64,000 nucleotides of DNA. Origin: Apostichopus japonicus (lineage: Eukaryota > Echinodermata > Holothuroidea > Aspidochirotida > Stichopodidae). Below are positions 23,786-34,960 of this stretch, in pieces. The notes below the pieces were generated by a model that saw only the letters and a list, made by a program, of their open reading frames with translations, did not search any database and was not told where the DNA came from. The translations under genes were made by a program, and so were the position numbers. Every line of letters begins with the position of its first letter. Positions within the stretch are counted from its first letter, which is position 1. Location: positions 9,069,501 to 9,133,500 of the forward strand of contig NC_092576.1 in assembly GCF_037975245.1 (NCBI RefSeq), in the 5' to 3' direction.

Positions 23786-23984
23786 CTGGGTAAAAACGAG
23801 CTAATAACAACAACAAAAATTTTCGGCAGATGCTCATACAGCATCAGATTGACATTGTTTACAAATCTTACTGCTTTAGAGCGACTGACACGTGCATATT
23901 TGATGACGTTAAAACGAACTTGGCTGTGATTGGCTATTCAATATACACAATGGTACGAACCTACCTGCATAAAAAAAAACTTGC

Positions 23985-24640
23985 GGACGGGGCGGGTCAA
24001 AAATTTAGAATAACCACCTCCAATGCAGTCGGAAAGAAGACCTCCCAGCTCCGTCTTACAAAGGCGTAACCCTTGAAAACTGTGTCTGTGGGTAGAACTG
24101 ACGTAGCCACGAAGGCTAAATGATTAAAACAAACATAAATATGTTACAAAAGCATAAGGAAGGGGAAAACCCGAAGGCTCCATAAGGCTTCCGTGACAAG
24201 TAATGGACTACGTGACCAAACCCACCCGGGCCGGGCACTGAGACACATCTGAACTAGCTCTAACCAGCCTTAGGCCTATGCACAAAAGTCTACATACGAA
24301 ATCCGAGCCTACATACAGCACGTACAGCGGAGAGCTAAAGCTACGGACTGAAAGGCCCGAGAAGAGGGCCATATATTGGAAACTAGCCCGACCCGAGAAC
24401 CGAAAGGAAGGAACAGATCCGTAAAGGTCCCGCGGAGTGAGAGCGAAGGGAGCAAACAAGAGCACACCTCGCACCCCCCGGGCAAGACCCAATCAACGTA
24501 CACCCGGTGGTAGTTGGCGTCCCAAATGGACTAAAAAGAGAGATATCTTACAAGTGAAAATGTTCCTAGGACATCCCTCTACAACTTCCAACCAACAAAC
24601 CTTGGTACTAAATATGTGCAACGAAAGTCGTTTATAAGCT
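23985..24640. other. Right half of the interrupted GC-richer segment
   Basis: The text continues the composition of 20150-21225 after the foldback element. The plus frame interrupted at 21225 continues here for about 24 codons to a TAA at 24067-24069. Beyond that there are only broken frames on both strands. A TTGGCGTCCCAAATGGAC word at 24517 vaguely resembles an LTR-retrotransposon primer-binding site, but nothing downstream supports that. Confidence 0.35.
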
Positions 24641-25310
24641 CTTTTTGAAGTCTGCCCAGATGGACTAATTTAAGCAAACAAAAAAACCTTTGTGATGACA
24701 ATTTGCAACAGGCTGTTGTGAGGTATTGCAACAAATGGACGGACTCGAAAATGTTGACGAAAGTTAACAACTTAACTAATATCTGCATAGTCTTAGACCT
24801 ACCTGAGTGTGGTATAAACTATATCTAAACTTTAGTAGATGCAAACTTAACGAATATATCAAAGTTACAGTTTGCTTGCAATTTTGGTCTAAACTAGTGA
24901 ATAATTAATTATCTATCGAAATTCAGGAGAGTGGTAACATTGGTTTTGATAAAATAGTAAAACGTCATAATGATAACAAAAATATCAATGAAGGAAAAGT
25001 CATCAAATCATATTTTATATAAAATCCCCTGTTAAGACTGGTAGATCAATTACCTCTTAGACATATCACTGTGTATGATAATGTGATAGCCAACAAGAAA
25101 CACGCCGACGAATTTGTTATGACTAGGGAACTCCAAATGGATAGTTGCCTGGTGGTTGGTTGCTCGGAAGGTTGCTTGATGGATGGTTTCTTTAATTAAA
25201 ACAAGTTTGATAAAAAAAATGAAGTACATTAAAATGAATGAATATTTTGCTATGTATATTATATACTTGTAAATACTTAGTAATACACATATGTGGTGGC
25301 GATAGTTTAG

Positions 25311-25438
25311 TAACGGTGGTTAAATCGGTTATCGAGAGGAGCAAAGTAAAAACAAAATTCTCTTTTACGGATTCAATGTCTTTTGCAATATGCTTTAAAC
25401 GTGTGACGAATATGTACCATTGCATCATTTTTCTATAA
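25311..25438 (+). pseudogene. Fragment resembling the kinase helix alphaD-alphaE region
   Basis: The frame reads VVKSVIERSKVKTK and then FSFTDSMSFAICFKRVTNMY. In receptor tyrosine kinases the matching part reads approximately L-x-x-x-DLLSFAxQVARGMxYL, just before the HRD loop. GATAGTTTAG at 25301-25310 could be the acceptor. The frame runs into a TAA at 25436-25438 before any HRD motif, and no donor is evident, so it would be broken. It lies between the kinase-like pieces at 18233 and 28164 on the same strand, but in the canonical order it should precede the 18233 piece. The match is short and may be chance. Confidence 0.3.
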
Positions 25439-25927
25439 TTTTTCTCAAGTCACATTTTCTCACAGGTTGGTGTCACAAGGAAAGCCCCAAATTAACCTGC
25501 GTCTAGAATGACCACTGTGATCTAATCTAGGAGCAGTTCATTTTATGTAACTTTAATAACTCTGTAATTTATGAAGACAATCATAACATGTCAATCTAGC
25601 TTTTTGGCTGTGACACATAAATAGTGAGCTTCGATTAGTCTTCTCTGCACATTCGTTAACACGTTATTTTAGGTCCAAACTGTGTAAGATATGAAACTCG
25701 ACCACAAATGGTTCCATTGATAGTAATAGGATTATAGAAAATTGATGAAACCCAATCGAAGGTTTCGTTAGTAGATGTAAGGAAAGAGTAGTTAAATGGC
25801 TCGATGTTTTGTTGTTAATTGTCCAGGTAATTTTGTTTGCCGGTCTTGCTCGTCTTCTAAATTCACGTTTAAAGGCTGTGTTTGAAAAACTTTAAAAGGA
25901 AGTATCATGTAATTTATCTCACATTTT

Positions 25928-26064
25928 AAAATAAATTTATCTCTTACAAGTTATACCATGTTTTCGATAGAAATTGCGTCGTTCTGGATAACGAAGAGAC
26001 GATTGTCGTTTTTTGATTCCATATGAAAAGAACTTGGTATAACTTTTAAGAGATAAATTTATTT
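25928..26064. mobile_element. 137-bp MITE with about 40-bp inverted repeats
   Basis: The left arm AAATAAATTTATCTCTTACA continues with AGTTATACCATGTTTTC. The right arm is the inverted copy and reads, on the minus strand, AAATAAATTTATCTCTTAAA followed by AGTTATACCAAGTTC. Only about 50 bp separate the arms, and these also contain a small ACGAAGAGACGATTGTCG inverted block. The right end abuts an (AT)n run. No clear target duplication can be read because of that run. Confidence 0.75.
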
Positions 26065-26164
<100 letters not shown>

Positions 26165-26238
26165 TATGATGCTAAATAACGATTACATCTTAATATAAGG
26201 AATGGTTTTAAACATTCAAGTTCAAAATCAAGCCTTAC

Positions 26239-26575
26239 CGTTCACCTTAATGAAATAGGAGGCAACAACTTCGTTGTTTTCCTTGCACACGTATGTACCT
26301 TCATTCGATATGGAAACTTCCTTGATCACCAGAGAGTAATTATATTCTATTAAGTCCATTTCTCCGTCGTTTAGTAGATAAATCCCTCCCGCAAATAGAG
26401 TTTTTGAATTGTGCTGCCAGTGTTCTCCATTCGACGAACAATTGAGAACCAACTCTTCAAAAACATATGTTATGATAGTCATATTTGAGGATCCTTCGCA
26501 ACTGGTAAAGTCACCTTTATTGAGAAAGAAACATAACATGATGCTCCATCTCACGATGTGAAAAATGTGGTCCAT
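26239..26575 (-). CDS. First coding exon of an Ig-superfamily receptor-like protein (signal peptide plus one Ig domain)
   Basis: The minus-strand frame starts at ATG 26573-26575. It has a hydrophobic leader (SIMLCFF) suited to a signal peptide, ending near a CEG segment. The Ig domain follows, with the B-strand cysteine in ELVLNCSS, a tryptophan after GEH and the F-strand motif SISNEGTYVCKEN, a good match to the D-x-G-x-Y-x-C signature. The exon ends KVNG at 26239 with a GTAAGG donor, in phase 1, as is usual for Ig exons. Two predicted N-glycosylation sites (NMT, NYS) fit an extracellular domain. Later exons, expected below 26.2 kb on the minus strand, were not recognised. The kinase-like fragments around it lie on the opposite strand and so do not belong to the same transcript as arranged here. 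Confidence 0.7.
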
Positions 26576-28163
26576 TTTTCAGTATATATTATATTTTTTG
26601 TACTGATAAATATAAGCAATAATACCAGTTAATGTCTTATCCGACGATGTGATGTCGCAGTTGCAAATCTATACGTGTGTACTGTGTTCTACGTTGTGTG
26701 TCGATGAAGTGAAAACAGCTCTGTCAGTCTGTTAGCAATTGCCGTCTATAAGAGAAAGTGGAAGCAGTTGAAACTCAAAGCTGGATTCAGCTTCAATTAC
26801 CTTAAGTCAGTTCATTTCTAGTGCCTTTCAGCTGAAAATTGAAAGCTAACCAGCATGAATGAATTAATTACACTAATGAGTTTACTGATAATTCCCTCCC
26901 CATGCATAGAGATAAAATAACACTAAAGGAAAAACAAAGTAATATCCAACGAAATGGACAAATAAAGAAGTGAAAGTATAGAAGTTTAAGTAAAGTAACG
27001 AATGAGATATTTCCACAATATTTTCACTACAGAGCTAGTCTTTTTTTGTTTTTAGATCAGTTTGTCCCGGTTTGATAATGTAAGATTCATATGAAAAGTG
27101 TAAGATGTACCTGCTGTTGTATTTAGCTTTAGGTTTTCACATGTAGATTTTTAATATATTATGTAATTGATCTTCACTGCCATTTTTATCAACATAGATT
27201 GCTAAACTGTAATGACACTAGTATTACATTTTATTAGCTGGTGCATCCAGGACTATCAAGAAGTAAAATTCTTGTGACGAGTTCACGAAATTGTCAATGA
27301 TATGACTTTTGTCTTCCCGACTACGTTTCATTGATTGTACGCTCGGTCAAGTGAATACATCTACAGTAACAGTTAGCCTGCCAGTACATATACGAACCTA
27401 CTGAAGACTTCGAAATCTGCTATGAAGTAATTGGTATTTGTAATTTCGAGTCAATATATTTGAACCTTGCAATCGTCGCTTATAGTAACTAACAATATTA
27501 TGTTTGTTCCATAACAATAATTCATTTGATTTGGTTGAGTAATAATAATGCACCCTACGTTGACAGACATTTGCTGCAGCAGATCATTGAGATATTCATA
27601 GGTTTTTCGCATAAGGCACACACAAGCCTGTAGTGAATTTGAATTACCTGTCAGATATATCTGACAGCTGTATTGTTAACTACAACATGTACATTAGAGG
27701 TACACATTATTCGAAAGTAATAATGTTGTCCTATGTCATTACGATTAAATCAAAAGTGAAAACCGTACGCGGGTAAGCAAGTGACAGCTTCAGTAATGGA
27801 TAACATAGAGCCGAAACGAAAACCACGGAAGGAATAAAAAAAAAGTAGAACAAACATATTAACAATTATGCCACTTTCTTTTATAACATATTGAGTTATT
27901 TTCAATTTAGGTGTATCCCTATTGCACAGCTATAGTAATGTATTTAAGTCGATTGTTCATCGTACATGTGTATTGACAGCATAGAAGGATTGCAAACTTT
28001 TTTCCCGCAAATTAATTGAGCAAAGAGCATGAAGGTCCAACATCTAACGCGTGGTACTAAAATTTAAACCTCCACTTTTACCAGAGCTAGTATTTATACC
28101 TGACTCGCTTAGATAATGGTTGTATTGAAAAATATAATTGAAGAATTTGTTTACTATTTATAG

Positions 28164-28291
28164 GCCAAGTGCACACTAATCCAGCCTCCTTTGGATTCAT
28201 TGCAAAGAAATGAATATACTAAACACAGTGATATATGGTCTGCTGCCGTCGTTATCTGGAGAATAATGATAAATGGTACTGTTTTCAATGA
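28164..28291 (+). CDS. Tyrosine-kinase-like exon (end of activation segment to helix alphaF)
   Basis: An ATTTATAG acceptor precedes 28164 and a GTATGT donor follows 28291. The frame (phase 0 at entry) reads PPLDSLQR and then NEYTKHSDIWSAAVVIW, followed by RIMINGTVFNE. This lines up with the kinase segment APESLx...YTxxSDVWSFGVxLWEIxxxGxxPY, including the invariant aspartate and tryptophan of helix alphaF. The APE glutamate is replaced (PPLDS) and the glycine of WSFGV is alanine, so the domain is divergent. The upstream DFG exon was not found. A LINE begins about 700 bp downstream. It could be an exon of a living divergent receptor kinase or a relic; splice signals favour a once-used exon. Confidence 0.55.
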
Positions 28292-28984
28292 GTATGTAAT
28301 GTGTAGGGGTAGCCGGACGTCTTCTTTAAAAGATAGAGATGTAGCAAGGATCGATATGAGGCGTTTAGCAGACCTGAAACTCAGGAAAATATTTATTATT
28401 ATTTAATGTTATACCTTACAGGCACGTCATTATAACGTTAAATTATACGGTGTTTGAAGTGTCGGATTTTTTAGTTCAATAAACTCTCGCTATTATATGT
28501 CATATTACTGCTGATCTGGTATTTTCTACATTCAGCTACAGTGTTTTACCTACTTTCTGCAGTGTGATTTGAAAGTATTTAATTTTAACAATGCGAGCTT
28601 ATACAGTGGTAAAATTTTCGCATAACCTTAAATGTAGTGGTATGTCATGTCTGCCTTGGAAACGTTCAATCAATCCGTTCGCATATGTTTTAGCACTATT
28701 TTCTACTCAGTAACAATCGAACAGTTAATCGTAATCGCGGATAAGTATTTTGTTATTATGCAATATGATAGTGTAACCGTCGCCGAAGTTCAACAAAGCT
28801 GCAACTCTGCAGTGTGAGTTAACAGTAGATGAATGGAGATCACACTCTTGTACATAATCTGAAAAGAATGTGCGACAGGCACTCAATGACCTACCTTAAT
28901 CTTGATGTGCTTAATACCTGGTGACCATGGCAACTACATTCACTTGGCAATACGCGAGAGTGAGAAGCTTTAGTATTAGAACTA

Positions 28985-30470
28985 AGAAACTTACCGGCCG
29001 ATCAGCTTGCTACCTTGTATGAATAAATTGCTAGAAAGATCCATCGAGAAACGTCTGAGAATATTCTTGGACAACAATGATACCTTTTTTGACTTTCAAT
29101 TCGGCTTCAGAAAAGGTCATGATACAAGTCATGCCCTTTAGAGACTACAAATTGTATTCGTACTTATCTAGATAATGGTGAGAATGTGTTGGGTCTTTAT
29201 CTAGATCTCAAGAAAGCCTTTGACACTGTCGACCACAAAATTCTCCTTGCCAAGTTATACACTTACGGTATTCGAGGTAAAGCTTTCGATGTTATGCATA
29301 GTTACTTATCTAACAGGAAGCAATTGATGTATGTTAACAGTACTTATTCTACGTGTTCCAATGTTAATATCGGTGTGCCACAGGGATCTGTTTTATGACC
29401 GCTGTTATTCTTAATCTATGTAAACGATATTAAAAATGTTGTACCTGACGAGTCCTTAAGACTTTTTGCTGATGACACAAACGTTTTTGTCCACGACAAA
29501 AACTGTACCAATATCATGCTTAAAGCACAGTCAACGTTAAGCAGTCTCAAAATATGGTTTGATGCCAACAGACTTACCTTGCATCTTGGGAAAACTAAAC
29601 TTTACTAGTTTTTCATGCCAAAGATAATGTTTCTCATTCGTGTCCAGAGCATTTTGTATTGAATAATACTAATATTTGTAAAACAGATTGCGTCAAATAT
29701 CTTGGCTTTATGATTGATGGTGAATTGTCATTCAAGCAACATATTGATGACCTTTGTAATAGTCTTGTTAAGTTTAATGGCATTTTCTATCGCCTCAGGG
29801 ATTCGCTCACTCCATCTGTAGCTATTCAGCTTTACTATTCACTGGTTTGTTCTAAGATTTCTTACGGTTCTGATATTTATGGCATGGCTAAAGCTACCAT
29901 ACTTAAGCCTTTACAAATCCTCCAAAATAGAATGTTAAAAACCATTACTTTTAACTTTGCACAAAGACCTTGGTATTCTTAAGGTCAGCGACATTCATGT
30001 TCTCAAGATGTGCACTTTTATTTATAAGTATATCAACAATATTCTCCCCCGTGTCTTTATTGATATTGTTAATCCCTGTAATTCCGCGTATATTCGTAAC
30101 AGTACGAGGGATAATACCAATTTTTCTGTTAGCAGACATCACTCGAAACACGGTAAAGTACTCTTGAACAACTACTGCTATAAAACCTGGAAAGTGCTTC
30201 CAAATGATATAAAAACTGTTAAATCTTATGTAATGTTTAAGCGAAAACTTAAAGCCCACCTAATTGAAAACTACGCTGACTGAGTATTGATTATCTCATG
30301 TTTATTTATCCCTACTCTTAACTGTTACCTTCTTTCTTTGTTTTTTGTTATTTTTGGTCGCTAGCTCGATAAACTACTATTGTTTTTCTAGTGTCCTGTT
30401 TATACTATACCACTTTGTTCTATTGTTCTTATGTATAGACGAAATAAATGAAATGAAAAATGAAAAATTA
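28985..30470 (+). mobile_element. 5'-truncated non-LTR retrotransposon (CR1/Daphne-like LINE)
   Basis: The element begins inside the reverse-transcriptase domain (YRPISLLPCMNKLLERSI at about 28993) and runs through the whole C-terminal half. It ends in a 3' tail of AAATGAAATGAAAAATGAAA type at about 30448-30470. Such short-repeat tails and the lack of an LTR are usual for CR1-group LINEs. I did not identify a target duplication. The endonuclease and 5' region are absent. It sits 0.7 kb downstream of a kinase-like exon and is on the same strand. Confidence 0.8.
28990..30283 (+). pseudogene. LINE reverse transcriptase, broken
   Basis: RT motifs appear in order: YRPISLLP, then FDFQFGFRKGHDTSHA, then LYLDLKKAFDTVDHKIL (motif A), then NIGVPQGSV (motif B), and LFADDTNVF (the catalytic FADD, motif C). 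After these come a WFDANRLTLHLGKTK segment, KYLGFMIDGELSFKQHI, and a C-terminal thumb region from about 29957 ending NYAD at 30283. The frame is broken near 29140 and by a TGA at 29396-29398 just after motif B. Further disruptions lie near 29607 and 29950. The enzyme would copy element RNA at a nicked target; this copy cannot make it. Family membership is seen from the motifs, and the CR1/Daphne clade is my inference from the C-terminal region. Confidence 0.85.
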
Positions 30471-33400
30471 GATTTTCTTACCAGTGAGTTATATTTTTAC
30501 CAACAGCCAACAATACAAAATATAATTACTACGAATATTCTTGTTTATGCAGCTTACAAAAAAATATCCACCTGCAACTTAAACAATTGCATGCACCACA
30601 GTTTTCCTGTTTAGACGTTATTTCCGGCAAGTTGGACATACGCAGAGGTAATAATGAAAGAAAGTCACTAGCTCCCGACGCCGACGTTACATATTTAAAC
30701 TGGCAGCTGTGGAGTTGCTCGGCTGACGCTAAATAAATCAGTTAGTCAGACCTATAGAAAAATAATATATGAAAAACTAACTCACCTGGTTAAAAGGGCG
30801 TTGGTAAGCTACTTCAGATTGGTAAGGCCACTGGATGCTAGCATAATATTCAAGTGTGCACAGACCGGTGAAGCGTATACTACAGTCATACCTGCTGTAC
30901 TTAAATATAAAATACTACAGTTACTACGCGTTGACGCTCAGTATAGCCTAACGCCGTACATGTACGAAGCTCGGCTGTGTAGGCTTCACGTAAATAATAG
31001 GTACAAATGATGTAAAATTTCAAACGATCCGTTTCTGGGTTTTCGAAGCATAGAATCTAGCGTATTGCTTTTAATGAAAGGTAAATATCACCTAAGATGA
31101 CGAGCGACGAAACGATATCTACGGATGGATAGAATAAAGTAGTGATTTTACTGAGTAGAAAGTAGTATATTGTATAACTGCGTAAGTCGCTAAGAGGTGA
31201 ACGAGGGAGAGTGAGAGGGTGGCGCTATTCCCTTATACAAAAATATAGCGGCAACACACGACAATAGCGGCTGACATCCAGTATTCTCTGCGTTATTAAG
31301 CGATACTAAAGAAAACGAAAAAAAGCAAGTAACCTAAAAAAGAAGCACTATTTCCCTACAATATATGCATGCGACTGTAGTCTACAACTTTAGGTTTCAG
31401 TATGATATCCGCAATCCATATTTTCTGCTTCAGGGATGAGCTTTTACTTCGATGCTGGCAAACAGACGTATCTAAACGGCATTCAATCTTGGAACTGAGG
31501 AAGTCTTATGAACAGGTTTGATTTAAATTTTAACGGATATCCTCTTACTTAGGGTCACATACAAAGTTCACAACCTCCGGAACGATTCGGAGAAAACATG
31601 AATTTGTTCTAATCTAACTAATGAGCTACAATGAATAAATCAACAACGCTTCAACGAAATTTGATAACACATTTAATTCTATTTTTTTTTCTGCTTCGTT
31701 CCTTTCCAGATTTCATAGCAAAGCGATTTGCAGTCATCTTACATGACGATGTCATGAGATGGTAATTGTTATACTCACATTTTAACTACCATCGGCTCTC
31801 AGTCAGAAAAGGAAAAGCTGTAACGTAATGCAAAGGTAGTCAATATTGTTGGATTAATCTGAGACGACGGATATGGTATCTTTAAGTAGTCACTTGGCTT
31901 GAATGCTTGTACAGTACTTCAATAGACATCGTGTGTTTAATTCCTTCTGCCATTCATGCAATCTATAGTTCAGAGCTTGAACCGATTTGAAAGCACAAAA
32001 TACATACATTAGAGGGTCTCAATTTATGTGGAATTATTTCAAAACAACAGCCGCGTGTGCGGAGCGGTGTCCACGCGGAGAACCCCTCAAGTTGTTAGAC
32101 TGAAATATTTTTTGCTTATTCGTTGCGACTGAAGCACATGCCAGAAATATATTGTAATTTCTTAGGAAAGAATCCTAGGACCGGAAGCTGTAAGTGCTTT
32201 CATGCAATTCCCTTGTAGCTATTTTAACTAAACCACAGAAATACACTCCAAAGAATTCAGTTGCATTGGAATTTATTTCAATTAAAGGTCATGTGTGCAT
32301 TGGTCCAAAAGAGTGACCGGAAAGTATTTTAACGTTATCAAAACATTTTTGACGTGAGTCATTTTTGCTTCATCCCAGTCGACTGTGGTGGAGGGGGGGG
32401 GGGTGTGGATGAAGTCACAAATTTATAGTCGGTACTGTATTCAAGAGCTAGATCACGTATGTATGAGCTGATTAGTTCTTTTTTGCACTCATTCAACAAG
32501 TCACTTGGTTTAAATATATTTACGTTGTTTACAGAAACAGGCCGATTGAACCGTGTTTATTTCCTTCTAAATTTGATATGTATATAGTTCCTTTTGTATT
32601 TAATCCAGCCAAGCATTCGGCTATATGAAGTCATCAATTAGGATTATATCTAATGCTTTACCAAAAGCTATAATCTATACAGTTCTGTAGGCTACTGTAT
32701 TATAGAATGTGAAAGTGAAGAAATAAAGACTTCCCTTGTCAAGTTCTTATCCAAAACGTGTCATTGTTGTGTATGATAGTTGAATACTGAGAAAACGTAA
32801 CTGGATTCGTTATTGCTCCTCCTACGTGGTTATAAGCATACGTCAAAAAGTGTGTGCATCATTAGATTGGACATCTACCTGAGTAGTATTTGTTCACCAT
32901 CTTTTTATTTTGGCCTGTTATTTCCTATGCTACTACCCACAGAGAAGAACAAAAAACTACATCCCCATGTTTCCTGTGGTATGAACCTGTGGCGTAAGGT
33001 TTCAAAGGTGGGGCCAAGTTCAAATTTCAAAAGGTCAAAAAAAGGGGCGTTGCCCTGGGATTATTGAATCAGTGGAGGAGGATCTGGGGTTCCTCTCTCA
33101 AAAAAATGGATGTATTTTGTGGCATATTTTGAAGATATAATTTAGGTCTGTTTTGAATATATAATTTAGGTCAGTATAAAAAGCTCTTAGCGATAAATTG
33201 TGGTAATATACCGTCATAAATTCCCCAACAGGGCAGAAAGGGAATCTTTTTCCAAAGTAATTAATAATCCCATGCGAACAGTAGATGATTCGTCACATGT
33301 CATCAGACCCATAGTAAATAGTTGCCTTTTGAGAATGAATCAGCTGCCCCCAATCAGAATTGGTAGAGGATGAACAGGATCTAAGCAGAGGTCAAGACAA

Positions 33401-33680
33401 GTCTTTCAACTATTTTGAAAGGGCTGAAAGGAAGTCCAAAATAGCTCTCCAACTGTAAGAGTAGCACAGCTACTGGAAACCTATCTAATTTGGGCAACCC
33501 ATCACTTTAGGAGGAATATAAAACAACATCTCGTCTTATGCGGGAGGCCATGACAATATAAGCTGGATAAAGAAAACCAAGAACAAAGTTTATGACTAAC
33601 AAATCTATTTGTTTCTACAAAACAAAAATAATAATAACAGAGTAATTGCACATTATTAAGAGAGAAATTCCCTTCAGAAA
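30471..33680. other. No recognised feature
   Basis: I find no exon or repeat with support. A G-run lies at 32392-32402. An eroded hAT-like patch near 32988-33100 (CTGTGGCGTAAGG, GGGGCGTTGCCCTGGG) suggests old element ends but cannot be paired. Confidence 0.35.
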
Positions 33681-34329
33681 AATATATACATATGATTGGA
33701 TTTCCTTTTAAAACATAATTTCAGTTTCGCATCTTGTCATTAATTATTTAGTTCATGTTTATATCAGGACCGCAAAGACCTACATATCTGCTTCCTTATG
33801 ACAAAGGATTACCTTAAAATAGCAATCTGATTATAAAATTTGTGCCAATGTATGATCCAAACAACTTTACAAAATTGTTATGGATAATTATAAAATCACA
33901 TAATTGAGTACTACAGATCTTTCAAGGAGAACATTTGAGTACAGACAAAGTAGAGTTCTACTGATACACACAAGCTTTTGTTATTCAAAATTTGATCAAA
34001 AAAAAAATTGAAAAATATATACATATGATTGGATTTCCTTTTAAAACATAATTTCAGTTTCGCATCTTGTCATTAATTATTTAGTTCATGTTTATATCAG
34101 GACCGCAAAGACCTACATATCTGCTTCCTTATGACAAAGGATTACCTTAAAATAGCAATCTGATTATAAAATTTGTGCCAATGTATGATCCAAACAACTT
34201 TACAAAATTGTTATGGATAATTATAAAATCACATAATTGAGTACTACAGATCTTTCAAGGAGAACATTTGAGTACAGACGAAGTAGAGTTCTACTGATAC
34301 ACACAAGTTTATTCAAAATTTGATCAAAA
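33681..34329 (+). repeat. Near-perfect tandem duplication, unit about 333 bp
   Basis: The unit from 33681 (AATATATACATATGATTGGA onward) repeats at 34014. Differences are a few substitutions (GACAAAG against GACGAAG) and a short deletion near the end of the second copy. The very low divergence implies a recent duplication. It contains no ORF of note. A LINE fragment follows at 34486. Confidence 0.9.
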
Positions 34330-34485
34330 TTACATAAAAATACACAGCTGGCAAAAGGCACAACTCTCAAACTCAACTTGAAAATCTTGGTAGTTCTGAC
34401 AGTTACTATCACAGTGATTTGAAAATAATACCATCTACTGATGAGACATGGTGATCTTCTGAGGCTTCAAGGCATCAAAAGTATT

Positions 34486-34960
34486 TTAGTTTAGTAGAAA
34501 AAAAAGGATCAGGAGGGACACTGAAGCCCCCATCAAGGACGCTATAGGAGAGAGAAAAAAACTGAAGACACAACACTCAGACCCAATCACAATGCTTAAA
34601 GTGCTTGTCAAAAAAAAGTTATGCCGAATATTAATCCTACTATGTGACTTTTGGAGTTTAAGACAATGACCTCTGGTACAACTACTATTAGCATACATGA
34701 AAAAGTCGGTAAAGGATAAATTGTCAAAACCATGCACAATCTTGGAAACCTAACGCAACCTCCTAAGCTCCAGTGTGATGAGATTCAACAGTTGTAACCG
34801 CCTATTATAAGGAACACTCTTTAAGGAACTGATCATCCTAGTAGCCCTCCCCTGGACCTTTTCAAGTACTTCCTTATCCTTAGCAAAATATGGGTTCCAA
34901 GCCTGCACAGCATACTCTAGATGAGTCCTCACCAACTGCTTATAATGCCTAACTACGATG
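34486..34960 (-). mobile_element. LINE 3' fragment, minus strand (reverse-transcriptase C-terminus)
   Basis: The minus frame at 34935-34750 reads LVRTHLEYAVQAWNPY, then KDKEVLEKVQGRATRMI and YNRRLQLLNLITLELRRLR, the conserved post-RT thumb region of CR1/L2-type LINEs. The adjoining frame from 34737 continues with HGFDNLSFTDFFMY, which in this family follows closely, so a small deletion or frameshift lies near 34740. The 3' text at 34486-34552 recurs at 1351-1416. This family differs from the LINE at 28985. Confidence 0.8.

Larger units (their letters stand above)
21226..23984. mobile_element. 2.76-kb foldback-like transposon with 9-bp target duplication GGACGGGGC
   Basis: The two ends are inverted copies of about 90 bp, beginning GCRAG, nine T, then ATGCAGGTAGGTTCGTAC, with only about four mismatches. 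GGACGGGGC flanks both sides exactly (21217-21225 and 23985-23993). Behind the left TIR lies a 55-bp tandem duplication (21327-21434). Then both arms carry arrays built on CCAGGAAAAGCCAGG (left, about 22020-22310) and CCTGGCTTTTCCTGG (right, about 23415-23785), in opposite orientation. The middle (22331-23286) starts TGTAAG and ends CTTACA and may be a solo LTR. No transposase was found. Long TIRs with inner direct repeats recall foldback elements such as the sea-urchin TU elements; the class is inference. Confidence 0.85.
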
